The position numbers were made by a program, and so were the translations under genes. A model generated the notes under the pieces. The model was not told the DNA's origin and ran no database searches. It saw nothing but the letters and a program-made list of their open reading frames with translations. A stretch of DNA of 64,000 nt, taken from Candidatus Woesearchaeota archaeon (GTDB lineage: Archaea; Nanobdellota; Nanobdellia; Woesearchaeales; ARS49). This document shows positions 1 to 10,114 of this stretch, one piece after another; the stretch's first letter is position 1; each line of letters begins with the position of its first letter. Location of the stretch: the NCBI GenBank assembly GCA_014729505.1, contig WJJS01000021.1, positions 22,407 to 86,406 on the forward strand. Direction: 5' to 3'.

Positions 1-1
1 T

Positions 2-1045
2 GCGCGACAGTTGGTTAGAGAAAAACCTGATGAGTTGTGGCCCAACTACATTGTTGGTATGACGTATATGAATGGTGGTAAACCCAAGGAGGCTTTGCCG
101 TTTATCAAAAAATCTCTTGAGATTGATCCTCAGTATTTTTGGTCGCATTACTTTTTGTTTTTGATTTTCGTGGCTCTTAACGATCCTCGTGCAATTAAGC
201 AGGGCGAGACGTTTGCTGCGATGATCACCCCAGACAATGCTAAGAAGAGTCCTGGTGAGTTGAGGCATTTTTTTATCACTCTTGCTCATGAGTACGAAAA
301 GAAGGGGGACCGTGAACAATCTCGAAATGTGTTGTTGAAGAGTTTTTCATTTCTGCCCCGTGACCCTTGGCTTCGTAGCAGGTACGCTGGAACTTTTTTT
401 ATTCGTGATGATCTGGTGGCGATGAAGAAATGGATGAAGTTGACCAACGAGGAGTTCAAGTATGTACCAAAGAGTCAGCGAACGGCTAAGAACACGTATG
501 CTTTACCTTTGCGAGGACCGTCTATTAAGGTGCATCAGGGTAATAATGATGTGATTTCCCATCGCGGAGTCTTTGGCGGGTTTGCGTGGGATTTTGTTTT
601 TGTTGACGCTCTTGGGAGGTACGAGCATCGTATGGATACAAAGGAGGGGCATTTTGTGTTTGGAGCGCCGATTTATGCTGCTGCTGATGGGAAGGTCATT
701 GCCGTGTCTCAATCAGATCCTGATACTGAACCGGGAAAAAACGATCCTCGCTACGTAGGAAATTATATTCTTATTAGACATGATCACGATGAGGAGAGTT
801 TTTACGCTCATGTCAAGCAGTATTCGTCGAAGGTACGAGTTGGTGATATGGTCTCTGCCGGTCAGATGATTGCAAAAGTGGGGTGCAGTGGCAAATATGT
901 TGATTTTCCTCATCTACATTTTATGATTCGAAAGGGGTTTAGTATGGAAGCCAAGCTCACTGGCTTTAAGCTCCTGCAAAACGGCAAATGGGTTGAAGTA
1001 CCTGAGTACATTCCGCAAAAAGGTGATGTGCTGCGTACGTTGTGA
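2..1045 (+). CDS. TPR-containing M23 (LytM-like) metallopeptidase, 5' truncated by window edge
   Basis: ORF open to the left edge; N-terminal TPR-like repeat; C-terminal HDHDEESFYAHV...GDMVSAGQMIAKVGCSGKYVDFPHLHFMI typical of M23 peptidases (HxH motif). Confidence 0.85.
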   Translation, partial: ARQLVREKPDELWPNYIVGMTYMNGGKPKEALPFIKKSLEIDPQYFWSHYFLFLIFVALNDPRAIKQGETFAAMITPDNAKKSPGELRHFFITLAHEYEKKGDREQSRNVLLKSFSFLPRDPWLRSRYAGTFFIRDDLVAMKKWMKLTNEEFKYVPKSQRTAKNTYALPLRGPSIKVHQGNNDVISHRGVFGGFAWDFVFVDALGRYEHRMDTKEGHFVFGAPIYAAADGKVIAVSQSDPDTEPGKNDPRYVGNYILIRHDHDEESFYAHVKQYSSKVRVGDMVSAGQMIAKVGCSGKYVDFPHLHFMIRKGFSMEAKLTGFKLLQNGKWVEVPEYIPQKGDVLRTL

Positions 1046-1137
1046 CTCGATCTGATGAAATTTCATGCTAATATGGATATCAGTTTTTTCTTCTGCAATA
1101 ATCAAAGACCTTATATACCACTGCTGAGCCCTAGGTA

Positions 1138-3918
1138 GTGCAGGCTAAAAAAAAGATGGTGTCAAAAGTAGCTCTCCTGTGCTTAGTAATAATAACGGCG
1201 GTGTCGGCAAATGCTCTGAGCACGATACACACTCTTGTACCAGGTCCTGATTCTCATTCTTTTCCCAACGCATCAAACGCGACGAGTTTTCAGGAATTGG
1301 CTGGCAATAGTTACGTTCTCAATACCAGCCTTGATTTGACAGGTAAGCTCAGCAATGGTGCCATTATCAATCTTCTTGCAACAGTAGAAAATCCTCTTTC
1401 TGCTAAGTTCATTACAAATAATGAATGGCTTGTAACGAGCAAAACAGAAAACCGTGTTGACCGCATCGATCCCATTGCAAGTACCTCATTTGAAAGTTAT
1501 ACGGTGCTTAACAGTCCCTGGGATGCCGAACTCGTTAGCACTGATGTATGGGTGATTGCTGATGAAGGTAATCAGCGCGTCATCAAAGTTGATGCGTCAA
1601 CGGATACGATTTTGTGGTCGTACTCTACGGCGCCCAATGAGCCGACGGATGTTGATATTGTAACAAATGATCTGCTTCTTATCACGACGCATACGAGTCC
1701 TTCTGTAAAACTTGTTAATATGAATACGAATGCCACGGTTGAGTCGATTATTTCTAATATTGGTAACGCGTATGACGCGGAGTACATCAATGATACTGCC
1801 TGGCTTGTTGTGGATAATGAGAATTGGAAAGTGAAGATGATGAATCCGCAAACGGATGCTATCATATGGGAGTATAATGTGAGTAATCCTTGGGATGTTG
1901 AATTGCTTCCTGATGGTTCTTATCTTGTTGCTGGTAAGCTTAACGGTGAAAAGGGTTTTTTTAATCTTGAGCTGCCCTCCGGAACGCTTATCAGTAGTCA
2001 CACGGAGAATGTCGTTGATCCTCGTGATGCGGAATATGTTGGTCCATTGCAATGGATTATTACTGATAAGTCCGGTCCTGCAAAAGCTAGCGTGATTGAA
2101 CAGTTTTATCCAACGAACTTGACCCTGGATATCGGTAATGATTCGACGATCGAATGGAGTTATGATGGTGAGCTCAACACTACTGTAACTATTGACCAGA
2201 ATAATTTGTCCGCCGCGATAAATGAATATTTGCTTTCTTGTGATCCTTGGACCACGTGTCAGGTTCCCTTGGTGTTTCATTCATTGACAAAAAGTCGACT
2301 TGATCTTGATCTTAACTCGCTCACGTATGACAGACGACCCATTGCGCAGCTCAATAGTCCAAATGGCGGGACGGTCGGCAAGATCGCGACGATTTCGTGG
2401 ACGACAACTGATCAGGACAACGATCCTGTGACAACTACTATTTATTTTTCAAATGGGACTGATACGGTGTTGATGTATTCTAACACGAGTCTGCCCGGAA
2501 TTCATTCTTTTGACTGGAATACTTCTGCTTTGCCTAATCTTGATTCCTATTCCATTATTGTCAATGTGAGCGATCCTTATGCGACGGGAATTAGTGATTC
2601 GAGCGATAGTTCTTTTGGTATTGATACCATCAATCCTTCTGTTGAACTTATCAGTCCTAATGGTGGTGAGAACATTTCAGGTCTTGTGCTTATTGTGTGG
2701 AATGGATCTGATAATCTTGATACGAATCTTTCTGTTTCTATTGAGTACAGTTTTGATAATGGCTCTTCGTGGACAGTAATTGATAACAATTTGGGTGATG
2801 ATGGCAGTGAGAACTGGGATACGTCTGGTCTTAATGCGGATCATGTACTGCTTCGCGTTAATGTTACTGATGACGCTGGTAATACGGTCTCTGATATCTC
2901 TGACGGATCTTTTCTTGTTGATAATGTAGGGCCGACTATTATTCTCGAAGGCCCGTCGGGATGGGTTGATACTAACACCATTTCGTTTATTTTTAATGTG
3001 TCGGATCCGGCGCAGGATTCCTTTGCGTGTGAGTTACAGACTGATGAATCCGGCGTTTTACAGACGGTGATAAACGTTACCGCGCCGGAGGGTGTTAATG
3101 TGATCAATCACACGCTTTCTGACGGGGATTATGTGTGGCTCATGCAATGTTCTGACGGGACGAATATCGCGTTGTCGTCTAATAGAACGATTACTGTTGA
3201 TACACATATTGATTCCCCTTCTTTTGGGCCTGTCGCTACGATTCAACAATCCAGTGCGACGCTCTTTTTTGTTTTCGACGAGCCAGTGACTTTTACCGCG
3301 ACTTTTAACAATAATTCTGTGTCTATGACTGACCAAGGTAGTGGTAATTATAGTTATGATGCAACCGGCCTTAGCAGTGGCTCGTATGATATGGTTGTTA
3401 ATGCGACTGACGCCTATAATCATTCAGGAATCTTCACTCACTCGTATGCAGTAAGTATTCCGAGTCGAGGCGGGGGTGGCGGTGGAGGTTCATCCTGTCG
3501 TCCTGATTGGTCCTGTGGCGCGTGGGGTCCTTGCATTGCAGGGGAGCAAACAAGAACTTGTGTTGATGTAAGAAATTGTTATAAGAACTGGGATAAGCCA
3601 GCTGAATCTCAGAGTTGCGTAGTTACTTCAAGCCATGTTGTTGAAGAAGAACTCTCTGTAGATCATTCCGGTTCTAGCGATAATAATACTGTCGAGCCCG
3701 AACCTGAACCGGTGGTTGAACCAGAGCCGAAACCGGAAAATGTTTCTGTTCCTCCAATAACTGGTAGTGCGGTTGCAGGCGGTTTTGGCTCTCTTGGGTG
3801 GGGCGTGCTCATTGGTTTTCTGTTGCTGGTGGCAGCTCTTCTTTCGTATCGCGCAAAACGAAAAGGTGCCAAAAGAAGAAAGGATGATGCGTACGAAGTG
3901 CCATTACATTTTAAGTAG
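1138..3918 (+). CDS. Secreted/surface protein: signal peptide, NHL-like beta-propeller, Ig-like domains, Gly7 linker, TSP1-like Cys repeat, C-terminal TM
   Basis: Start codon GTG; hydrophobic N-terminus; propeller-like W-D-(A/V)-E-L repeats; GGGGGGG then CRPDWSCGAWGPC...; C-terminal ITGSAV + TM + basic tail. Confidence 0.85.
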   Translation: MQAKKKMVSKVALLCLVIITAVSANALSTIHTLVPGPDSHSFPNASNATSFQELAGNSYVLNTSLDLTGKLSNGAIINLLATVENPLSAKFITNNEWLVTSKTENRVDRIDPIASTSFESYTVLNSPWDAELVSTDVWVIADEGNQRVIKVDASTDTILWSYSTAPNEPTDVDIVTNDLLLITTHTSPSVKLVNMNTNATVESIISNIGNAYDAEYINDTAWLVVDNENWKVKMMNPQTDAIIWEYNVSNPWDVELLPDGSYLVAGKLNGEKGFFNLELPSGTLISSHTENVVDPRDAEYVGPLQWIITDKSGPAKASVIEQFYPTNLTLDIGNDSTIEWSYDGELNTTVTIDQNNLSAAINEYLLSCDPWTTCQVPLVFHSLTKSRLDLDLNSLTYDRRPIAQLNSPNGGTVGKIATISWTTTDQDNDPVTTTIYFSNGTDTVLMYSNTSLPGIHSFDWNTSALPNLDSYSIIVNVSDPYATGISDSSDSSFGIDTINPSVELISPNGGENISGLVLIVWNGSDNLDTNLSVSIEYSFDNGSSWTVIDNNLGDDGSENWDTSGLNADHVLLRVNVTDDAGNTVSDISDGSFLVDNVGPTIILEGPSGWVDTNTISFIFNVSDPAQDSFACELQTDESGVLQTVINVTAPEGVNVINHTLSDGDYVWLMQCSDGTNIALSSNRTITVDTHIDSPSFGPVATIQQSSATLFFVFDEPVTFTATFNNNSVSMTDQGSGNYSYDATGLSSGSYDMVVNATDAYNHSGIFTHSYAVSIPSRGGGGGGGSSCRPDWSCGAWGPCIAGEQTRTCVDVRNCYKNWDKPAESQSCVVTSSHVVEEELSVDHSGSSDNNTVEPEPEPVVEPEPKPENVSVPPITGSAVAGGFGSLGWGVLIGFLLLVAALLSYRAKRKGAKRRKDDAYEVPLHFK
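3496..3618 (+). other. TSP1-like 6-Cys repeat domain preceded by Gly7 run (3469-3489)
   Basis: CRPDWSCGAWGPCIAGEQTRTCVDVRNCYKNWDKPAESQSC. Confidence 0.75.
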
Positions 3919-3972
3919 GTTCGCATACGTTATGTCATGAGACCTGTCGCAGGGTAGTATGAAAAAGAGTGT

Positions 3973-4152
3973 GTGTCGGAGTATCTTAAACCTGCAAAAC
4001 GTGATGATCGAGGTTTGTGTAAAAAATGTCAGCGCGATGTTGACGAACGTGGTATTCTTCCCTCTGGTGACGGCAACTGTGTGATCTATGGCAAGCCTTG
4101 TTTAGTTTCTGCTATTTATTGTTTGCTTGTCTCTTTACAAAAGGATTTCTAG
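3973..4152 (+). CDS. Possible 59-aa Cys-containing small protein (GTG start)
   Basis: Open frame with CKKC...C...C spacing (MSEYLKPAKRDDRGLCKKCQRDVDERGILPSGDGNCVIYGKPCLVSAIY...); below ORF-track cutoff; no clear promoter. Confidence 0.3.
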   Translation: MSEYLKPAKRDDRGLCKKCQRDVDERGILPSGDGNCVIYGKPCLVSAIYCLLVSLQKDF

Positions 4153-6449
4153 AATTGGTCTTCTGGCAGTTCGCTAATAATATCTGAGAAGGCCTTGTAT
4201 GCTTCTTGTTCTGCAGCGTCCATTTCCTTGGATTTTTTGAGTGCTCTTCGCATGATGCGTCGTCGTTTGCGAAGGTATGTTTGTATGTGTCGTCGATCCA
4301 TGCCGAAGTTCGCTTCATATGATGCAGACAGTCTGTGGACTGCTTCGTATTGTAGTGCTGCGCGCTGTGCTACACTGACTGCTTTTTGTGCTTGTTCGTA
4401 GTGCTCTGTTTGTGTTGTTAGTGTATCATTGACCTGTCTTACATACTCGTTTTCTGCTTCTTGAACGCGCTCCTGTAAACTATCAATGTGCCCAAACATT
4501 GCTTGCAAATGTTCTACTCTCTTTTCCCAGTATTGTCGTTCTCTGCCTGGTTCAAACGTTCCTGGAAATAATTGCGATCCTCGTTCATGTATTCTTCTTC
4601 GTAATTGTTCTCGTTCGCGATTGCATTCTTCGAGTTCTGCAATAACTGGTGCTCGTTGGTTGATGTAGGTAACTAATGTGTCGTAGTCGCGCGGACCCAG
4701 GCGTCCGCTGTACTGTGCGACAAATTCTTTTTTTAGTTCTTCGATGCGTTGTTGTTCTTTTTGCACTTCTTGTTTCTTTTCGATAAGCCTTTGTACTTCT
4801 CGCAGTTCTTTTCGTAATGATGGTTTCTTGCCGCTTTTGAGTAGTTCGTGAAACGCTGCTGTTTTTCCCCGTCCTGTAGCGTCTATTTCTTCGAGTCTGC
4901 TCAGCATGTCTTCAGGTGTTGTCCAGATGCCTTTGCGAAATGGTTTGGCGAGTGCTTGTTCATCATTTTCGTATTGTGCTTGTTGTTCTTCATACGCTTC
5001 GATGCTGGCGAGTAATGGATCTTCAACGATCGTAGTTCCAATGATGTCTTTTCCATAGAGGCTGAGATGTGCGAGTTTTATCGCGCATGTTGTTTCTTGT
5101 AGGTGTGGTAGTTCTGCGATGCGCGCTCTAAGAAATGATATTCTTCCTGACAATTCTCCTCGTGGTTGATCCTCTAGCAGATCTGCGCCAAAAGCATTAA
5201 TCTCTTCGCGAAAGCGCTCATATCTCGAGGGTGTACTGTCGCCCGCATTCAATGTGCTGATGATTGTGTAATGTTGTAGGAGTAGTCTTTCTTGTGCGGA
5301 GGAAAGTTCGTTTTGTTGTCTTTGTACTTGGTCTTTGGCGTTTGCTAGTGCATCGAGTCGTGAACGCGCTGTTGTACTATCTGTTGTTCCGATGCATCGC
5401 TCTAAATTCTTTTCTGTATCAGCTATGTTTTTGTTACTGGTGATTTGGATGAGCATGTACAGGTCATCGAGTGCTGCGCTTGCTGCTTCGCAAAGCAGTG
5501 TGCGCGACGGGCGTTCTCCTAGTGTTGGAAATCGTTCTCGGTACTGCCAGTCGTGATCTGAAGCAGCTTCAAGCAGTTCTTGTGATGGCAGGAGTTTTTT
5601 GTAGGTCTCGAGTTGTGAGAGTAACTGTGTTCTTGTGTGTTCTGGGGTGCTGCCTGACCCTGCTGTGATGATACTTGCTGCTTGTACGAGTGTTGTTGAT
5701 GGCAGTTCTATGCCTTGTCGACGGGCTTCCGTGTGAAGAATTGTCCGTGTCCTGCCGATGATAAATTCTAATTGTGATATGCGTGCGATCGCATCATTGA
5801 GTTGATCGATGGTTTGCCCATACATTGCTTCGCGTTGTTGTGGTGGTGCTGTGGCAAAATGTCCTTTACTGTCGATGTTTGGACTGATAGCCATGAGTAG
5901 ATTTTGCATCCTTCCGACTTCTTCGTCGGTGCTAATCGATTGTGCCTGATGTAGTTGTCGCAGGTATTCTTCGCCTACTTTTGCCAGTCCTTTGATGATG
6001 ATGTCCGCTGCTCGAACGGCGTGGGTGGGATCTTGTGGAACGGTGAGTAATTGTTCTGCAGTTAAGCGGTGTACCGGTATGTGATCTCCTTGTTCATCGG
6101 CGTGTTTTGTTGTCCAGATTCCTTGCGGGATGCCTTCTTCTGCTCCTTTTTTTTCTTCATCGTGAAAAAATTTTGTTAGAGAAGAAAGGTAACGTCCGCG
6201 TTCTATTGCTGCTTCTTGTGGGAATGGTATTGCACTGAAGACAGAAAAAAACGCGTCGAGTGCCCGTCGGGGATGTCTTCGAAGTTCTTCAAGACCGGTG
6301 TCGAGATGTCGTCGAAGCTGTGCTCGTGCGTCGTCCAAATCATGTTCAAGTCGTCGTACGTGCTCGTGAATTTCGAGCATTTGGTTGCGCGTAGCTCTCA
6401 TTTGTTGTGATTTGCTTGCTGGATCCATGACCTCTGCGAACTCCTCCAA
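4149..6449 (-). CDS. Large coiled-coil protein of unknown function (766 aa)
   Basis: Long Glu/Gln/Arg-rich heptad-like sequence along whole length, no TM; upstream TATA-like element. Confidence 0.8.
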   Translation of the reverse strand: MEEFAEVMDPASKSQQMRATRNQMLEIHEHVRRLEHDLDDARAQLRRHLDTGLEELRRHPRRALDAFFSVFSAIPFPQEAAIERGRYLSSLTKFFHDEEKKGAEEGIPQGIWTTKHADEQGDHIPVHRLTAEQLLTVPQDPTHAVRAADIIIKGLAKVGEEYLRQLHQAQSISTDEEVGRMQNLLMAISPNIDSKGHFATAPPQQREAMYGQTIDQLNDAIARISQLEFIIGRTRTILHTEARRQGIELPSTTLVQAASIITAGSGSTPEHTRTQLLSQLETYKKLLPSQELLEAASDHDWQYRERFPTLGERPSRTLLCEAASAALDDLYMLIQITSNKNIADTEKNLERCIGTTDSTTARSRLDALANAKDQVQRQQNELSSAQERLLLQHYTIISTLNAGDSTPSRYERFREEINAFGADLLEDQPRGELSGRISFLRARIAELPHLQETTCAIKLAHLSLYGKDIIGTTIVEDPLLASIEAYEEQQAQYENDEQALAKPFRKGIWTTPEDMLSRLEEIDATGRGKTAAFHELLKSGKKPSLRKELREVQRLIEKKQEVQKEQQRIEELKKEFVAQYSGRLGPRDYDTLVTYINQRAPVIAELEECNREREQLRRRIHERGSQLFPGTFEPGRERQYWEKRVEHLQAMFGHIDSLQERVQEAENEYVRQVNDTLTTQTEHYEQAQKAVSVAQRAALQYEAVHRLSASYEANFGMDRRHIQTYLRKRRRIMRRALKKSKEMDAAEQEAYKAFSDIISELPEDQF

Positions 6450-6497
6450 ATATATAAATTTATTGAGTATTAAGAAGTAGTGACGTTTAAGTGATGT

Positions 6498-6920
6498 TTA
6501 TGCGCTTCGTCGATGCTTTGAAACCCGATGCTGTTGTGCGATCTCCGCCGCAGGGATATACAGTCCTTTTGAGCTTCTGTAAATGTAAACTGCCAGGTCC
6601 TGGCCCTTCAGTTGTTTTGCAGGGTCTTTGTCAGGGCTCTGTTCCAGTGTCATTTCTTCTAAAACCCACTCTCTTTGCGGATGCCAAAACAGCGCGGTGC
6701 GTTGACGGTGGACTGGCCATCGTACTACTTTTGCTTCTCCCTGCTGTACTGCACTTTCGATTTCTCGCGGTCGAAAACCATTGTAGATGAGGTCTGCAAG
6801 TAATCCGTACGTGTACCAGTCGAGAAATTCTGCTACTGTCTGCGCTGGTGTCCTGCTGTACGCGGTAAAACTGTGCACAGTGTTGTCTAGGAATCGCAAT
6901 GGTACGCAGTAGGTCTTCAC
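6498..6920 (-). CDS. Hypothetical protein (140 aa)
   Basis: Intact ORF with TATA-like AT-rich sequence upstream; between coiled-coil and ParA genes on same strand. Confidence 0.6.
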   Translation of the reverse strand: MKTYCVPLRFLDNTVHSFTAYSRTPAQTVAEFLDWYTYGLLADLIYNGFRPREIESAVQQGEAKVVRWPVHRQRTALFWHPQREWVLEEMTLEQSPDKDPAKQLKGQDLAVYIYRSSKGLYIPAAEIAQQHRVSKHRRSA

Positions 6921-6954
6921 CGTTTTGTTGAAGAAACGGCCTTTTTATATTTTT

Positions 6955-7707
6955 CTAGATGGAGAAATATTCTGCTCCTAGCACGATATCGACCAGTTTG
7001 CGGTATTCTTGTGCTCCTCGTGAATTTCTGGCGTAATCGAAGATAGTCTTGAATTTTCCTGGCGCTTCCTTAAACTTGCTGCTTGCATGGATGGGGTCCA
7101 TGACAAGTTCTCCATACGTTTCTTTCATTTGTTTGAGTGTTGTTTTGCAGATTTTATTGCGCTTGTCATACAGTGTTGGTATGATCTTAGTGACTTCTGC
7201 TTGGTGTTTGAAGACGCGATTGAGTTCTTTTATTGCCGCTATCATGTTGCTCATGGCTTTCAGTGAGAGAATGTCTGTTGATGCAGGTATGAAGACCTCG
7301 TCGACATAGAGCAGCGCGTTTTGGTTGAGCAGTCCTAAACTTGGTGGACAATCGAGGATGACAAAATCGAAATCACTTATGGGTTCTAATTTTCGCCGAA
7401 GTACTGTTTCCCGGCTTGGTTCTCCGACGAGGATCATTTGCGCTTTTGTAAGCGTCTCTCTGCTGGTAATGATGAAAAAGTTTTCATCGACTTTTTTGTA
7501 GCATTGTTGCGGATTGACTCCGTTGATGAGAACATCATAAATGTCGGGTTCTGATTCTATGTCGAGTGACATTCCTATGTTTCCCTGAGGATCCAAATCG
7601 ATAACGAGAACTTTTTTGTTTTGTTTGGCAAGACCGTGTGCCAAATTGATGGTCGTTGTAGTTTTTCCGACGCCGCCTTTTTGATTTATTATCGCTATTT
7701 TTTGCAT
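6955..7707 (-). CDS. ParA/Soj family ATPase
   Basis: MQKIAIINQKGGVGKTTTTINLAHGLA deviant Walker A; DLDPQGN; VILDCPPSLG. Confidence 0.93.
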   Translation of the reverse strand: MQKIAIINQKGGVGKTTTTINLAHGLAKQNKKVLVIDLDPQGNIGMSLDIESEPDIYDVLINGVNPQQCYKKVDENFFIITSRETLTKAQMILVGEPSRETVLRRKLEPISDFDFVILDCPPSLGLLNQNALLYVDEVFIPASTDILSLKAMSNMIAAIKELNRVFKHQAEVTKIIPTLYDKRNKICKTTLKQMKETYGELVMDPIHASSKFKEAPGKFKTIFDYARNSRGAQEYRKLVDIVLGAEYFSI

Positions 7708-7782
7708 TGATAGTTCACCCTCTTTTAGCTAACAACGCGCTGAAACCACTAGGTTATATATTAATGTGTTGGTGCGCCTTGT

Positions 7783-8700
7783 TTAGTCGTGTTCTGCCAG
7801 GTACTTCTCTGCTTCCATTGCTGCTTTACATCCGGATCCTGCCGCGGTAATTGCCTGGCGGTACACGAGATCTTGTACGTCTCCTGCACCAAACACTCCT
7901 TTTTTACTGGTGTGCATGAAGCGGTCGGTGATGAGATATCCTTTGTCATTGAGATCGACGAGTCCTTTCAGAAACGAAGTATTTGGTATGTGTCCTATGG
8001 CGAGAAACACTCCTTGTGTGGCAAAATCTTCGACTTCTCCGGTGTTGACATCGACGAGATCTACTCCTGTAACGTGTTTTCCGTCGCCTTTGATCTGGTC
8101 AACGATGTTGTTCCAGCGGATGTCGATCTTGTCATTTTTTTTGACGCGTTCTTGCATAATGACGCTTGCTCGCAATTGATCTCGTCGGTGTATAATGGTT
8201 ACTTTTGTGCAGAATTTTGTTAAAAATAATGCTTCTTCGCATGCGCTGTCCCCGCCACCGACGACGATGACTTCTTTGTCTTTGTAGAAGAATCCGTCAC
8301 ATGTTGCACAGGTCGTTACACCTTTTCCTTTGTATTGTTCTTCTCCTTTAACGTTGAGCCATCTCGCGCTTGCCCCGGAAGCAATGATGAGTGTTTGTGT
8401 TTGAATCGTGCGTTCGCTTGCCGTCAGTTCGTATCCGCCGCTGATTTCTTTGACGCTAGTGATGCTGTCTGTTGCAAAGCGCGCACCAAACTTTTGTGCT
8501 TGCTCGCGAGTGTGTTGTACGAGTTGTGGTCCTTGGATGCCTTCTGGAAATCCCGGGAAGTTTTCCACTTTTGTGGTGAGTGTGAGTTGTCCTCCTTCCT
8601 GTGGTCCGCCGATAACTAGTGGCGAGAGTTCTGCTCGTGCACAATACACGGCGGCGGTGAGTCCTGCAATGCCTGATCCGAGAATAACGACTTTTTCCAT
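7783..8700 (-). CDS. trxB: Thioredoxin-disulfide reductase
   Basis: GSGIAGLTAAVY FAD motif, CATCDG redox motif, VVGGGDSACEEA NADPH motif, GVFGAGDVQD. Confidence 0.95.
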   Translation of the reverse strand: MEKVVILGSGIAGLTAAVYCARAELSPLVIGGPQEGGQLTLTTKVENFPGFPEGIQGPQLVQHTREQAQKFGARFATDSITSVKEISGGYELTASERTIQTQTLIIASGASARWLNVKGEEQYKGKGVTTCATCDGFFYKDKEVIVVGGGDSACEEALFLTKFCTKVTIIHRRDQLRASVIMQERVKKNDKIDIRWNNIVDQIKGDGKHVTGVDLVDVNTGEVEDFATQGVFLAIGHIPNTSFLKGLVDLNDKGYLITDRFMHTSKKGVFGAGDVQDLVYRQAITAAGSGCKAAMEAEKYLAEHD

Positions 8701-8746
8701 GAGTGCTTTTGTTTTGTAGTGTTATTTATACTTTTGCTAAGAACGC

Positions 8747-9097
8747 TTACTCTTTTTGCAGCAGATCGATAACGTACAACAGGCCACACAGTGCTGGAAA
8801 TATTGTTGAAGTGAGCCAGTACAGTAAGGTATCGCCTGTGAGCCAGCGGATGAAAATGCCTGTGCCGATGAGTATGCCGAGTGCTACTAGCACGAGTATT
8901 GTTGCGAGTATGGCTTGTTCGCTGAGCAGGTCAAAGAGTGCGGTAAGTACTGAAAGTTCAAAGAGAAAGATGAATATCGAACTGATAACGAGCAGTACCC
9001 AGTAGAGAGCGCCGGTTGGTGCAAGCCACCAGAACAGTGCAATGAGTGCTGCACTTAAGATGAGAGTGCCGAGTGGAATAAGGAATCGTGAGGCCAT
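8747..9097 (-). CDS. Small multi-pass membrane protein
   Basis: Intact ORF with ~4 hydrophobic segments. Confidence 0.6.
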   Translation of the reverse strand: MASRFLIPLGTLILSAALIALFWWLAPTGALYWVLLVISSIFIFLFELSVLTALFDLLSEQAILATILVLVALGILIGTGIFIRWLTGDTLLYWLTSTIFPALCGLLYVIDLLQKE

Positions 9098-9203
9098 TCT
9101 TGTTGAGCGGATATCTGCTTATAAATATATTTATGAGTACTCTGTCATAGTGAAAAGGACAAAGATTTATATAGCTACTTTTCATTACGATTTAGTGATA
9201 CTT

Positions 9204-9689
9204 ATGAAAGCGTGGGGAATTCCAGTGGTTCTGGCAGTGTTTTTGGCCGGCTTTTTGTGCGGTAATGTGGTCGTGAGCCAGGCGGCTGATTTGTCATATC
9301 CTTTGTATTGGTTTGGCTACAGCCAAGAGCGCGCGTCACCTTCCAACTGGGTGGCTGAGGAAAGCATTCATGTCTATCAGGATCGTATTGTCATTGATCT
9401 TGAGGATGCGTATTGGGCGAAGTTTGTCAATACGAATAGTATGGATCCTCTGCTTGATGAAGAGTCAAATGCGTTGCAGATCAAACCAGCCAGTCCTTCG
9501 CAGATTCGAGTCGGCGACATTATCACGTATTCTTTGGGCGACAGCGCGGTAATTCATCGTGTTATTGAAACTGGTGTTGACGAGAGTGGCTGGTTTGCAA
9601 TCACTAAAGGTGATAATAATGCATATGCAGATCCCGCAAAGGTTCGTTTCGATCAGGTCGAGCGCGTGCTTGTCGCGATTATTTACTAA
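9204..9689 (+). CDS. Signal peptidase I-like (S26B/Sec11-type) protein
   Basis: N-terminal TM; NTNSMDPLL (Ser), VGDIITYS, AVIHRVIE (His), TKGDNNAYAD (Asp); start trimmed from 9042 to ATG 9204. Confidence 0.8.
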   Translation: MKAWGIPVVLAVFLAGFLCGNVVVSQAADLSYPLYWFGYSQERASPSNWVAEESIHVYQDRIVIDLEDAYWAKFVNTNSMDPLLDEESNALQIKPASPSQIRVGDIITYSLGDSAVIHRVIETGVDESGWFAITKGDNNAYADPAKVRFDQVERVLVAIIY

Positions 9690-9722
9690 CTTTTTTATAT
9701 TCTTGATTACTTTTTTTTCTTT

Positions 9723-10082
9723 ATGGGGTCGTATCCGTTTGTTCGCGTGATGGGTTCTAGTATGGTGTTGTATGCAGAGACTGCTATTGGTGATTATGAG
9801 GACAAGGAGAAGGAAGCAAAGGATACGAGGGAATGGGAAGTACTGATGACTGAGAAGTTGCGCAGTCTTTTGCCGAAGCTTGAGGCTGTTCTTCACGGTC
9901 TTGGTATTGCGCTGGCGCCGATAACGGCCGGTTATGAAGTGCATATGGTGCCGATCCTTGTTGATGTTAATCAACTGGACTGTGATCGCCTGAAGGTAAC
10001 CTTATGCGTGTCTACTCCTTTGCTTGATGATGAAAAGCAGAGGATTAAAGAAGCGCTTGAGCGAGAACTCCAACGCGAGTAA
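9723..10082 (+). CDS. Hypothetical protein (119 aa)
   Basis: Intact ORF co-directional with neighbours. Confidence 0.5.
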   Translation: MGSYPFVRVMGSSMVLYAETAIGDYEDKEKEAKDTREWEVLMTEKLRSLLPKLEAVLHGLGIALAPITAGYEVHMVPILVDVNQLDCDRLKVTLCVSTPLLDDEKQRIKEALERELQRE

Positions 10083-10114
10083 CTTTTTTATATCGTGCGT
10101 ATTTTTTGTCTCGC

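Noticed and set aside
1597-2280. Antisense ORFs (e.g. 1597-2280 -, 14942-15745 -, 42933-43685 -, 36756-37481 -)
   Set aside because: Basic/low-complexity translations lying opposite well-supported genes; typical shadow ORFs
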